Translations under genes and position numbers: made by a program | Source of the DNA: Macrocystis pyrifera | Lineage: Eukaryota > Sar > Phaeophyceae > Laminariales > Laminariaceae | Length of the DNA stretch: 64,000 nucleotides | NCBI GenBank assembly: GCA_031763025.1 | Contig: JASSKH010000040.1 | Coordinates: forward strand, 2,183,001 to 2,247,000 | Direction: 5' to 3' | The notes under the pieces: generated by a model | What the model was told of the DNA's origin: nothing | The model's input: the letters and a program-made list of their open reading frames with translations, nothing else | Databases searched by the model: none | Shown: positions 46,186 to 55,103 of the stretch, one piece after another | How positions within the stretch are numbered: the first letter of the stretch is position 1 | How the letters are laid out: each line of letters opens with the position of its first letter

Positions 46186-49100
46186 ACATTATCGTGCGTG
46201 GTCGTAGTTATATGACCATAGACCCTCGCATCCCTACAATGCCGGGACGGAGCACGTCGGGTTTTCACCGACCAGGCAGACATTGCTTGCACCAAGCGCG
46301 AAGCGCCGTGAGGTGCCCGGCGAGTCGCAGAAGGGTGAGCTGCATGCTACTAAGAACCACTTGTGAGGCGGACTTGCATATGGATGACAGCTTCAATGAG
46401 TTAGTTAAATTTCTGGTGTGGCCACTTCCAGAGGCAGCAATGGGGTTACTATGTAACTGCCTCGTGGGTGCCTCACCATATACACACTACGTGATACGAC
46501 CATCCCCCTTGTGCGGAGTGAAGGTTCTCCCCGCACTAAAATGATCTAACTTGACCGCCAGCCGTGGCGACCGCCAAAAAAAAGGATAAAAAAAACGGTA
46601 CCCTGGCTGTCTAGCTCACGCAGTGAGAGGCGTGTTTTACAACGTCGTCGCCAACCGACGCCAACCCAACCTATATATATCTACCAGGTATAAAATATGG
46701 GGGAGGGGGGGGGGGGGGGGGGGAGGGGCGTACTCATTTGTTTCTTACCTTAGACATTTGACCATTTACCACGCATCCCTTTCGAGACGGAGCACCGTTC
46801 CTACTCCTACTAGAGACACCTCCAACAATTGGGCGCTCATTACGTTGTTTCCATATATTACGTAGAAACCTTTTGCTAATATTATCCTCTTCCTGTTTGG
46901 CCGCCTGTGGGCACAATCTATCTCCTAGGATAGCGATCGTTTTCTCGTTGCTATCTAGTGTATCATACTCCTCCATGTCACATTTGTCTATTTTCTTCAT
47001 CTCCTCTTCTAACACATCCCGTTACTCCTTGTACATTTCACATTCTCCTAATATGTAAGTTCTACTCTCTATTGCTTTGCCACACGGGCACATCTGTGCA
47101 TCTACTTCCTCCTACCGGTTACTGGTATACCTCTTTCTTCTTTCTGGCAGGTCCAAGTCACCTAAACGAAAGCGCAGTTTCAGCGTTTTCGCGAAGTCCG
47201 TTGGGCCTTGCAAATACGTTTTCTTTCCTGTTCCTTCGCTCAATCCCCCGTATATTTCTTCAAGTGTTTTCCCGATTCCGCCTTGTTTCTTAGCACAAGC
47301 CTTTCCCTCCTTTCTATTTTTTCTTCTACTTCTGCCTTGTACCTCCCAAACTTCCCGGCGGATATCACCTCTTCTTGGCTTCCCCATGTATCCTTCCATA
47401 CTTTCTCAACTTCGTACGCTGTCGCACCTTATTCCAGCACGCCCTTTTGTTACTTTCTCCCATACAGCTCTATCAACTATGGCTGACAACCTCTCTTATA
47501 GCTTTATTTTTACCAATCCGCCGGAGGATAAAAAAAAAAAAAACTCTTTTTTGGCATGTTCCTTACTTTGTACGTCGTATTGCCATTTCAGCTTTCTCAT
47601 GTCTCTATTTGTCTTGAGCGGGTGCGTTCTGCTCTTAATACTGTATTACTACTCGTACTTGAGCATCTTAGGATTTTTTTTAGCTGCGGTCATCTGTACT
47701 GAGACCAGCTGTTTTGCGAGTTTAACGCTCCGCTCACATACTTCTGCTGCGCATTCTAGTTTTGGTACTATCACATTCATCAGTGTATATCTCTTAATCC
47801 TAGTGTCAAGGTATGAGTTTGTTAGGATCGCATCCATCTTGCCTATTAATACGTGTGCTTTACCCTTTCCTATTACGTTTGCTATATGTGTATCCCAAGA
47901 GCAGTCTTTTGAGATCTCTACGCCAAGGTACGTATACTGTACTGGTCTACGATCGGCAATTCATCTTCTCCCCACTTCCAACTGAAATTGACCGGGTTCA
48001 CCTTGTCTTCGTTACAAACAACTACTGCGCAGTCGGGGTGGGGGGGGTGGGGGGGGGGTGTACTCAATATCATGCATGGCCGTAGTCGTATGACCATAGA
48101 CCCTCGCATCCCTACAATGCCGGGATGGAGCACGTCGAGTTTTCACCGACCAGGCCGACAGTGATTGATTGCACCAAGCGCAAAGCGCCGTGAGGTGTTG
48201 GTTGAGTCGCATGGCGGGTGAGCTGCATCCTACAAAGAACCGCTTGTGAGGCGGACTTCCACATGGATGACAGCTTTAATGAGTTTATTTATTTTCCGAT
48301 GTGGCCACTTCCAGAGACAGCAATGGGTTCGTGGGTGCCGTACAATAAAAACTACGATACGTGACCATTTCCCTTGTGCGGAGGGAGTATAGGTGCTCCA
48401 CCCCGCACAAATGATATATTGCTCGATCGCCAGCCGTGACCGATCGCCGAACTAAAACAAAAAAAACGGTACCCTGGATGTCTAGCTCACGTGATGAGTG
48501 ACATGTTTTACATCAGTATCGTTGCCAACCGACGTCAACCCAACCTATATAACAATATAGAGGGAGGGGAGGGGGGTTAGCGTTGACTGAGTAAATGCCG
48601 AAAGGGGGCGTTCAGGGGGGGGGGGGGGTGCAGCCGAGCAGCGTATCGGAACGAGTGGAAAAGGAAGGTGTCCCGTGCAGATTGGCTAGCCGTGGTCCAC
48701 TAAACAGGGGTAAATAACAGAAGCTTCAACAGACGGGCGAGTCAAGTCCGGAAACCCGAAAGTGGGATTCGTTGCCAGGGGTTGTACTCCATTTTTTTTT
48801 TAAGAACGTTTCTGTGACGAACGTTGTTATGGACGTCTGGCATTGATGTTCCGGTCATGGGTGAATCGATCCGACCCGGCTGTGGTGGCGTGGCCGGCAC
48901 TACGACAGCTTGCGTAAATTATGACGTCAGCGGCGTTTTGTTTGCCCTCGGTGCTGTAGCTCTCGGAACTCGCATTCTGCTGCGCTTGACTTCGGATACG
49001 ACCGGATGTACCGCCTGATTGTGTGTCTAGAAATGTGCTTTTGGCCACCCCAACCGCTTGCCGACACTGAATGTTTTCCACCTGTGTTTTTCGCTTGCTC

Positions 49101-50535
49101 TGTCGGTGTCTTGTTTTCAGGAATGGCTGGGAGGCTTTCGAGAGAGGGAGAGTGGAAACGGGCTAGGACAGGGGGAGGTTGTCGACAGCTTCGAGACAGT
49201 GAGTTGATGTACCATACGTTCAACTTGAGGAAGTTGACCGTGCGACAATGTTCAGGCCTCGAAATGATGTCGGGTTCCGGCTGTTATCACGGTTGCCGTT
49301 CCCGAGCGGTGAACCCCTTTAGCACTGCACCCACTTTTGTTTCGGGGGGGGGGGGGGAGAGTACTTGAAATTAGCGTGGGATCTTTTTTTGCGGTGATCA
49401 AAAGGTTAATGCCTGGTTATGCTTGTACCGTTTGTAGGTGCACCTTGTGCTCGTGTGTCTCTAAGAACCCGAACAGAAACCGACATGCATCGCAGTATAT
49501 TTGTGAACTCGAATTTACCTACGTGGGGGCACATATGCACGTTGTGCTTTATGTGGCTTACCGCCTGCTCTCCTCATGAACACCCCTCTTGATACCATAT
49601 TCCGCAAGAACTTGGCAAGCACTCGATTCAACGTGTGCGCAGTCCGAAGACGGAACATGGTGTGCTGTAGGTAAGCGCACCGCCGGTTGATAAGAGACGG
49701 TGGCCGGCAATACCGCTGCTTGCCCGCATGGGCTGCTTCGGTTGCCCACGGGTACATTTCGACCCAACTAATTTTAATACCTTACCATATCTTTCATGAA
49801 AGGAGAACAGCGGCAGGGCAATACGCAGGGAACTATGGAACTGAAGCGTGTACCGGTTGGTAGCCGACAAAAACTGTTTAGCCTACATATCATGTATGTC
49901 TTTCTAAATCTGGGCTTGGCGGGTGCATGATATCCTTGAAACGTTGCGATGTTTTGTGTTGTTGTTTTAGGATCGATGCCTCCAAATTATTTCTGATCTG
50001 TTCAACGCCCTCACAGAAAACGCCTCTGCCGTCAGCTTTCCCGTCCCGTCCAACAATTCATTGTATACACGTATATGAAAAAAGTAAGACCGCAGCGTGT
50101 TTTGTCTCTAAAATATTTGAAGTCCGAGCAATCGACCAACTTTTTCCCCTTCATTTCAGACTCAGTTAGCCCACCGGTGCCCGAATTTCTCGTCAATATT
50201 TAGCCAATCAAATCAGTCAAAATAGAAAACAATCGCCGACTTTTATGTTGATGTAGGTATACAGCCAGCCCACCGATGCCCAAATTATTCGTCAAGAATA
50301 AGCCAACCAATCAGCCAAAATAGAAAACAGTCCATCGCAATAGACGAGGCCACCCCCTGCGCCCCCCCCCTCGTGCTCACCCCCCCCCACCGTCGGCCAG
50401 ATTCGGAGTACCATGGAAGCCGACGGCCGCTTCCAGCTGGAAGAGCGCTTGCCGATGCCCTTTCTCATACGCGAGCACGCGAGAAAGTTTCAGTGGGGGT
50501 GTTCCGACGGAACAGTGTGGCGACGGCTGCCGTGA
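40542..50535 (+). CDS. Stand-alone OvoA C-terminal-type methyltransferase, seven exons
   Basis: Exons: 40542-40657, 41466-41700, 42605-42669, 43642-43812, 45843-45954, 49121-49198, 50401-50535. All introns are GT-AG and phases (2,0,2,2,0,0) match, giving 303 residues. The product aligns by motif with the SAM-dependent methyltransferase domain of ovothiol synthase OvoA (putative 4-mercaptohistidine N1-methyltransferase): VYEGERAVHEYLQFHFG (22-38), motif I AIDVGCAVGG (97-106), VVGVDFSASFIEAA (118-131), RGDACSLD (171-178), VVASNLLCR (188-196), PGGVAVLVSPYSWLTEYT (213-230), EWLGG (234-238), MPFLIREHARKFQW (278-291), and VWRRLP end. In OvoA this domain N-methylates the imidazole of 5-thiohistidine. 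The N-terminal DinB and sulfoxide-synthase domains are absent: no such exons precede it before the divergent gene at 38.55 kb. The start at 40542 is the nearest in-frame ATG. Function as a separate subunit is inference. Confidence 0.9.
40690..40965 (+). repeat. Repeat G, copy 5
   Basis: In intron 1 of the methyltransferase gene. TTCATGTGGCCGGGTGGCAG, GATCCTGCACAGCATCTCAC and ACAGATAGATAGATAGACAG match. TACTGTA at 40761-40767 is an added CTGTA at a TA relative to copies 1 and 3. Confidence 0.7.
41145..41440. repeat. 147-bp tandem duplication
   Basis: Two units in methyltransferase intron 1. GCCCATCCGAACCGGTTAGT starts each (41145 and 41292), and each runs through CGGACCCGTTGCCCAAGG and CCGTGCxGAAACCCTGTACG. 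They differ by a few substitutions and indels. Confidence 0.9.
42095..42375 (-). repeat. Repeat G, copy 6
   Basis: Reverse orientation in methyltransferase intron 2: CATCTACAGATCCTAACCTG, GGCTCCCACCCGGCAACGTA, AGATCATACAGATCATGC and GAATCGACGATCTGTACGA. Confidence 0.7.
43142..43237. mobile_element. HP-B hairpin element, copy 4
   Basis: In methyltransferase intron 3. AACCTCTTTGGTACCGCAGT...ACTGCGGTACTACAAGGGGTT with CCCGATTTGGGGACAAA / TTTGTCCCCAAAACGGG arms. Confidence 0.85.
43483..43515. repeat. Poly-C tract
   Basis: About 30 C in methyltransferase intron 3, about 130 bp before exon 4. Confidence 0.9.
43921..43998 (+). mobile_element. SINE-E 3'-end fragment
   Basis: TCTATGGTCATACAACTACG, GCCATGCATGAGATCGAGTA and a later C run (43987-43996) match the 3' end of SINE-E. 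It is in methyltransferase intron 4. Confidence 0.55.
44040..44185. repeat. GGGTC pentanucleotide hairpin
   Basis: GGGTCGGGTCGGGTC faces GACCCGACCC across ATCCTTAC, giving a strong stem. Further GGATCGGGTC words lie on the left. Confidence 0.6.
44365..44705 (+). mobile_element. SINE-E, copy 3 (forward)
   Basis: In methyltransferase intron 4. GTCATCCATGTGCAAGTCCG, CCTCACAAGCGGTTCTTGG, CACCTCACGGCGCTTCGCG, GCTCCGTCCCGCCATTACAG and ACTACGGCCATGCATGATAT are followed by a C-rich tail. It is the inverse of the copies at 46.15 and 48.04 kb. The upstream GGTTTAGTATGTTTGGGAG block also occurs near 57565. Confidence 0.7.
44999..45108 (+). mobile_element. MITE-A, copy 8
   Basis: In methyltransferase intron 4. 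AACGGGGGGGCATAGTTAAC and ATTGTCCCCCGTATTAG ends with the conserved AAAACCTATATATTTACCTA interior. A more degenerate relative may lie at 44886-44998. Confidence 0.8.
46150..46695 (-). mobile_element. SINE-E, copy 1
   Basis: Minus orientation in methyltransferase intron 5. The C tail (poly-G on plus, 46152-46183) is at its 3' end. The body holds CTCGCATCCCTACAATGCCG, GCACCAAGCGCGAAGCGCCG, TGAGGCGGACTTGCATATGG and GGTACCCTGGCTGTCTAGCT. About 85% alike by eye to the copy at 48.04-48.57 kb. No coding frame spans it. Confidence 0.75.
46700..48030 (-). mobile_element. C-tailed LINE, 5'-truncated reverse-transcriptase end
   Basis: Minus strand from about 48028: NEDKVNPVNFSWKWGEDELP, then YLGVEISKDCSWDTHIA, GKAHVGKMDAILTNSYLD, RIKRYTLMNVIVPKLECAAE (C-terminal part of a LINE reverse transcriptase). 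Further on are KTLKLRFRLGDLDLPERRK and a Cys/His knuckle (MCPCGKAIESRTYILGECEM). The coding end is RNERPIVGGVSSRSRNGAPS...MSKVRNK, then GAGTACG and a long C tail (poly-G at 46700-46728 on plus). Several frame breaks are present. It is inactive and lies in methyltransferase intron 5. Confidence 0.85.
48036..48575 (-). mobile_element. SINE-E, copy 2
   Basis: Minus orientation. G-rich tail (48036-48060 on plus), then TGTACTCAATATCATGCATG, GCCGTAGTCGTATGACCATA and the full body to CGTCAACCCAACCTATATAA. It abuts the truncated 5' end of the LINE. Confidence 0.75.
49308..49372. mobile_element. HP-B half element
   Basis: In methyltransferase intron 6. GAACCCCTTTAGCACTGCAC and CTTTTGTTTCGGGGGGG resemble one HP-B arm. 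The partner arm is missing or replaced by a G run. Confidence 0.4.
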
Positions 50536-51502
50536 TTGTGGATGCACACGTATCTGTCCGTTGCCTCGCTGATTTTGTGGTGGCGCTTGGACTGAACCCA
50601 GGCAGGAGGGGGGGGGGGCTAGGGTTGCGCATATTGCAAGGTGCCATTTCGCAGTACAATCCGTGACACCACTTAAGAAATGGGCGAGGATAAACTTCGT
50701 TTTGGTCCGGCAGGACGGCGTGTCTTTGGTAGATGAAAATAGTTTTATTGTAGTTTCGTGTAAACGTCGATGCCCAAAAAACACTAACTCCCTATTTGAA
50801 TAAGTGGCTGGCTGCGTGTTGTGGTACTACTAACTGTGCAGTAAGCAGCAACGGGGCGTGAATGTAGCGGGGAGGGCAGAGCGGGATGCGCGGAGAAGCG
50901 GGCTCTCGCGTCGGCAATCTTGACGAGGCGCAGTTCACCAGCGGTGCCTTAATGGGATACCCGCGGAACTTTTGTTGGCGAAGAACCCCTTTGACGAGAA
51001 GTACCTACGAGCAGTGTAACTATGTGTAGTACTCTGTACCCCCTTGAAGATTGCACCCCCTTTTTGGGAATAATCTATGATCAGTGGTCGGAGTAGTGTT
51101 AGGATGTTCTTGGCACAACACTATTTTTTTACGGCACACTTGCTTGCTGCGATGCAGCGTATCGTGAATTGCCAGCAAGAGTGCTCTTGTAACTCCACGC
51201 GCAAACGTTTGCTGTCCGTTTAATACATGCCGCGTAACGTTCGAGCGTTGCCGCCAGAAAACAACGGATAAAAAGTGGCAGACTCCCTTGGCTCCCGTGT
51301 GTGGTGTGTGGGTCACTTGGCCTGGGTGTGACTTTCTAAAGTCTACCGGCCGATGTCCGTGCGGAAGCTCCCCCCTGCACCCTGTACCACCAGAAGAAGC
51401 AGACTATTATAACGCAGACTTTCTGCTTACTCCCCCCTTTTTTTTACAATTCTTGTCGAAATCGCACCAACCAACCATCCGCAAGGCCGTGTGATTCTTC
51501 TT
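50536..51502. other. 3' flank, no gene seen
   Basis: Sequence after the methyltransferase stop codon. No second gene or canonical AATAAA signal is obvious. Unique DNA. Confidence 0.35.
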
Positions 51503-51600
51503 TTAACCCCTTGTAGTACCGCAGTCCCGATTTGGGGACAAACCATTCTAATTCCAAGCTATTTGTCCCCAAAACGGGACTGCGGTAGTACAAGGGTTAG
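51503..51600. mobile_element. HP-B hairpin element, copy 5
   Basis: TTAACCCCTTGTAGTACCGC...GCGGTAGTACAAGGGTTAG, with arms CCCGATTTGGGGACAAA / TTTGTCCCCAAAACGGG. Very close to copy 4. Confidence 0.85.
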
Positions 51601-52635
51601 CGCGACAACGACAACAACAAAGCGTTCCAGCAATCAGAAGAAGGATTAAGACTAGACTTACTGGAATGGTGGTGTGTTTTTATTGTGTGGAGAGAAAGGG
51701 CAAGAAGCCCGTCTCGGTGATGTTGGCGCATTCTGCGTTGTTGGATTTAAAACCTCAACACTCTCAGGCTTGCTTTTGGGCCTGCCACAATAATACCTAG
51801 TACTTGCTCGTAGATAGGTATAGATCATGGCATACCACCGCCAGGCAGTACCTGGAACCAAACAAGGAACAACAACAGGAGAGCTGGTTCAGGATAGATT
51901 TCTTTTTTGAGAATGGATGCATTCTACTCTAACTTTAGTATAATGACTCCAGGATTTCTTCTTTTCTGTAAATGTCAGCCTGCCTCGCTTATTATTGCTC
52001 ATTTTTTTAAAGATCAAACAGCCCCACTGCTGAAGGTTGGTCGTGTAATATGTAGCTCCTGTGGTACTAATCTACCAGTCAGTACCGGCGCATCAGGTGA
52101 CCAAAAAGCCAGGCGACAGACCAGCATCACCAAACATACACACTGCGCATTTCTTTCACTTCAAGCTTCAACCTACCAATGACATGATTATATCATACGT
52201 TACGTTATTATTGTGTTAGCGCGTCTACTTACTGCTGTAGTAAGAAAGACCGAGAGATCTTGAGATCTTAATTTACTGGTATATAGTCAATGTTCACAAT
52301 GTATTTCCTATTCTCTAATAATACTGTACCCGGCATGAAACTCTTTGAAAAAAAAAATGAATTTGAAGGTCGTGACGAGATCCGTCAACATGTGAATTAT
52401 GAAACGTACAAGGTCAAGTCCATCACCCAATCAAAACCATCACAGGCACAGACCTTTCAAATACCGTTGGGGATTTAATACCTAAAAAAAACATCCCAAC
52501 CCCATTGCATGCCCGGTCGTCCCGCGCACGACAGCAGTCACCCAACAACCCGAGCAGGAGACCAAAAATAATCTCGCATCTTCAGAGAGCCGCAGCATCA
52601 ACGACAGAACAGCACACAGAAGCGACGTCCCGAGC
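51601..52635. other. No gene established; 5' flank of next gene
   Basis: Unique, AT-richer DNA. Several frames of 60-90 codons on both strands lack splice or family support. Confidence 0.35.
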
Positions 52636-53948
52636 ATGGCAGAGCGTGATCCGGCGGACCTTGGTCGCCAGCTGGTGAGTGCCCCCAGCCTCTCGTCAGC
52701 CAAGACTAACTGAACTGATGATGCTCAGACCATCCCATCATTATTTATTTGTATTAATGTGTGACCGCGTGGTACCCCTTGCTATCCCAGATCGACAATG
52801 TGGCTTTGTTTCGTGCAGCCCTCGTCTCTTCTGCTCTTGTCTCTCGGCAAAGCGACGCCGATAGACAAGAAGAGCCGAATGGAACGCGCGGGAGACTTTG
52901 CACATGTCCCTCATAGCGTGGGATGTGGGGGTTCGTGTGCCAAAAGTACCGAACCGACTGTGCTTGCCCTGTTACAGTAGATTTGCAAGCGAAAATCCGA
53001 GATCGCACGCCCACCCTAATGCCTCGTAGGCGTCTTATGGAGGGTGAGATACACAACTTTCGCCTTGAAGAGCTTGGCTTGGCTTCGCTGCCTCGGTTTG
53101 TTCACTACTGTCTTCTTCTCATTTCCTGTACGCGGCTTCGACTCTTTCGAATCTCCACGAGGCCCGTTATTTGATTGTTCTTTATTTTTTTACGGTTGCG
53201 GGCTCCTCTGCCCCGTCTTCATTATTTCGCTCTCAGAACAATGTGCGCGCCTGTCACGCAAGGACGTATATTATATGGTCCGCGTGTACACCCCACCCCG
53301 CCTCTCCCGCGCGTCCCACCTCCCTCCGCCGTGCGGTTTGCGGTGTGGTGTTGTCGGGCCAGGGGCCTACCGGCCCACTCGACTTCGTTCGTGAAAAAGA
53401 GTCACAAATCAAACACACCACGGCCGCACATTATTCAGTGATCGATTTCCAGAAGACGAAAAAAAATGGGGCCCTCTCTTTAGCTTTGTCACGCTATTTT
53501 TACGTGTTCAGTACTGAGACGGGTATGCACTGGCAGCATGTATGAAGAACACAATGCGATGATGAATGATCCCGTAACCCTGAACCCCGTGCACATACCT
53601 AGCATTCACTCTCAGGCACTCCCACCCTCCCGCCCCCCTTCCTCTGCTGTTATATACCGCCCTGTGACTGATGCGCTGCCCATGGTCAGTACCCGCTGGC
53701 GGGAACGCAGCTCCGCCCGAGGCCGGCCCCGCCATCCCGTTACGTCGAGGACAGCAGCAGCAGCAGCTTCAGCAGCCCAGCCCCCAGCGCATGCACCATC
53801 AGCGACGGCGGGGAGGAACAACACTACCCGTATTTCGACATCAGCAACACTAGCATCAACATTGACTACGATACACCTAGATTCTGTAACAACAGCAGCA
53901 GCAACAACAACGACCGCCGCAACAGCAGCAGCAGCAACAACGACCGCC

Positions 53949-53983
<35 letters not shown>

Positions 53984-55103
53984 TGTTCTGCCGAGCATGG
54001 TGTCCAGCACGGTAGCGCCGGTCACGGTGTAGGCCTTGGTTTCAGCGGCGGCGGTGGTGACGGTGAAAGCAGCAGCAAAGGTGGCATGATCGCAGGATCT
54101 TCACCCTCCTCCTCGAGGGTCGATCGCGATACCAACAACAACGCTGACAACATGAGCAACATGGAATCGCGGTCGTCCTGTCCATCCTCGCCCGTTGTCT
54201 CGGCGCCGCACGAGAGGGAGGAGCGCGCGCTGAGCGATCTCGAGCAGAGGCTTTCTTGCGACGTTAGAGGCGACGCGGTAGACGTGGATCACGACGAAGG
54301 GGGTAAGGCATCACCTTCATCGTCAGTGTTATCGTCATCGTCATTGTTGTGCGGTGAAAACGACGGAGCCAGTTCCGTTGGAGATCATGAGGAGGAAGAG
54401 GAGGAGGAGGAGGAGGAGGAGGACGGGGAGGTGGATAAGGCCGTCGATAAGGTCTTCGCACTCATTGAGCAAGGCCAAGAGACCCAAGAGAACATCATTC
54501 AGGGTGTGGCAGAGCAGGTCAGGGGCTGAACGCATGATACTACTACACCTGTATACCTGTAGCTGTATTACACCTTATCACTATGTCCCTCAATATAAGG
54601 ATATTTTGGATTCAATATTAATATTAAAAAGTAACTTATATTTAGGAACAGAAATAGATGTACCTCGTACCGCTTTGGACGGAAATGTAAGGACAATTTT
54701 ATCTTCATTTTGATATTTAAACGATCCTTATTTTCACGTCCAGATTGGTATGCAGATACATTATAATGGTGCTGCTTGGCTTGTAACGTGGGGGGGCGTT
54801 TTGGGTGGTTTGATTTCTGGATAGTTGGGTGTTGAGTGCTGAGGTTTGAGGTATGCTGTTGTGGCTCTCAATCGCCGATTCGTCTAACCGATCCTCTTGC
54901 CCCCCGCCAACTGCTGCTTTCAAGACACCACTCGTATACCATCGTACAGTCCTCCAATTTTTTTTCTTGTATCGGTGCCTCTGTCTGACTGTCTGTTCTA
55001 CTTCGTGTGTTGTATGCTGCCATAGGCGGAGAAGATCCAGCGAGTCGGGCGCCAAATGGCCCAGGACGCCCAGCAAGCCCTCGAGATTGTCCACCACGAG
55101 AAG
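52636..55103 (+). CDS. Putative Qb-SNARE-like helix protein with low-complexity N-terminus (3' end not found)
   Basis: Exon 1, 52636-52674 (MAERDPADLGRQL), ends at GTGAGT. Exon 2, about 53690-54517, carries Ser/Asn-rich tracts, the segment YPYFDISNTSINIDYDTPRF, an acidic Glu run and then KVFALIEQGQETQENIIQGV ending AEQ before GTCAGG. Exon 3, 55026-55103, reads AEKIQRVGRQMAQDAQQALE...HHEK before GTGAGAG. All joins are phase 0. The last ~50 residues form heptads that resemble the N-terminal SNARE helix of SNAP-25-type (Qb) proteins; the Gln at the exon 2/3 junction sits where the ionic zero-layer Gln would be. This is pattern matching only. No second SNARE helix or membrane anchor was found downstream, so the 3' end is missing. 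If intron 2 were retained, the frame would stop at 54529. Exon 2 could instead start at 53711. Confidence 0.5.

Noticed and set aside
47077-47985. 302-codon plus-strand frame, hydrophobic and Ser-rich
   Set aside because: It is the antisense of a LINE reverse-transcriptase region on the minus strand, where the recognisable motifs lie.
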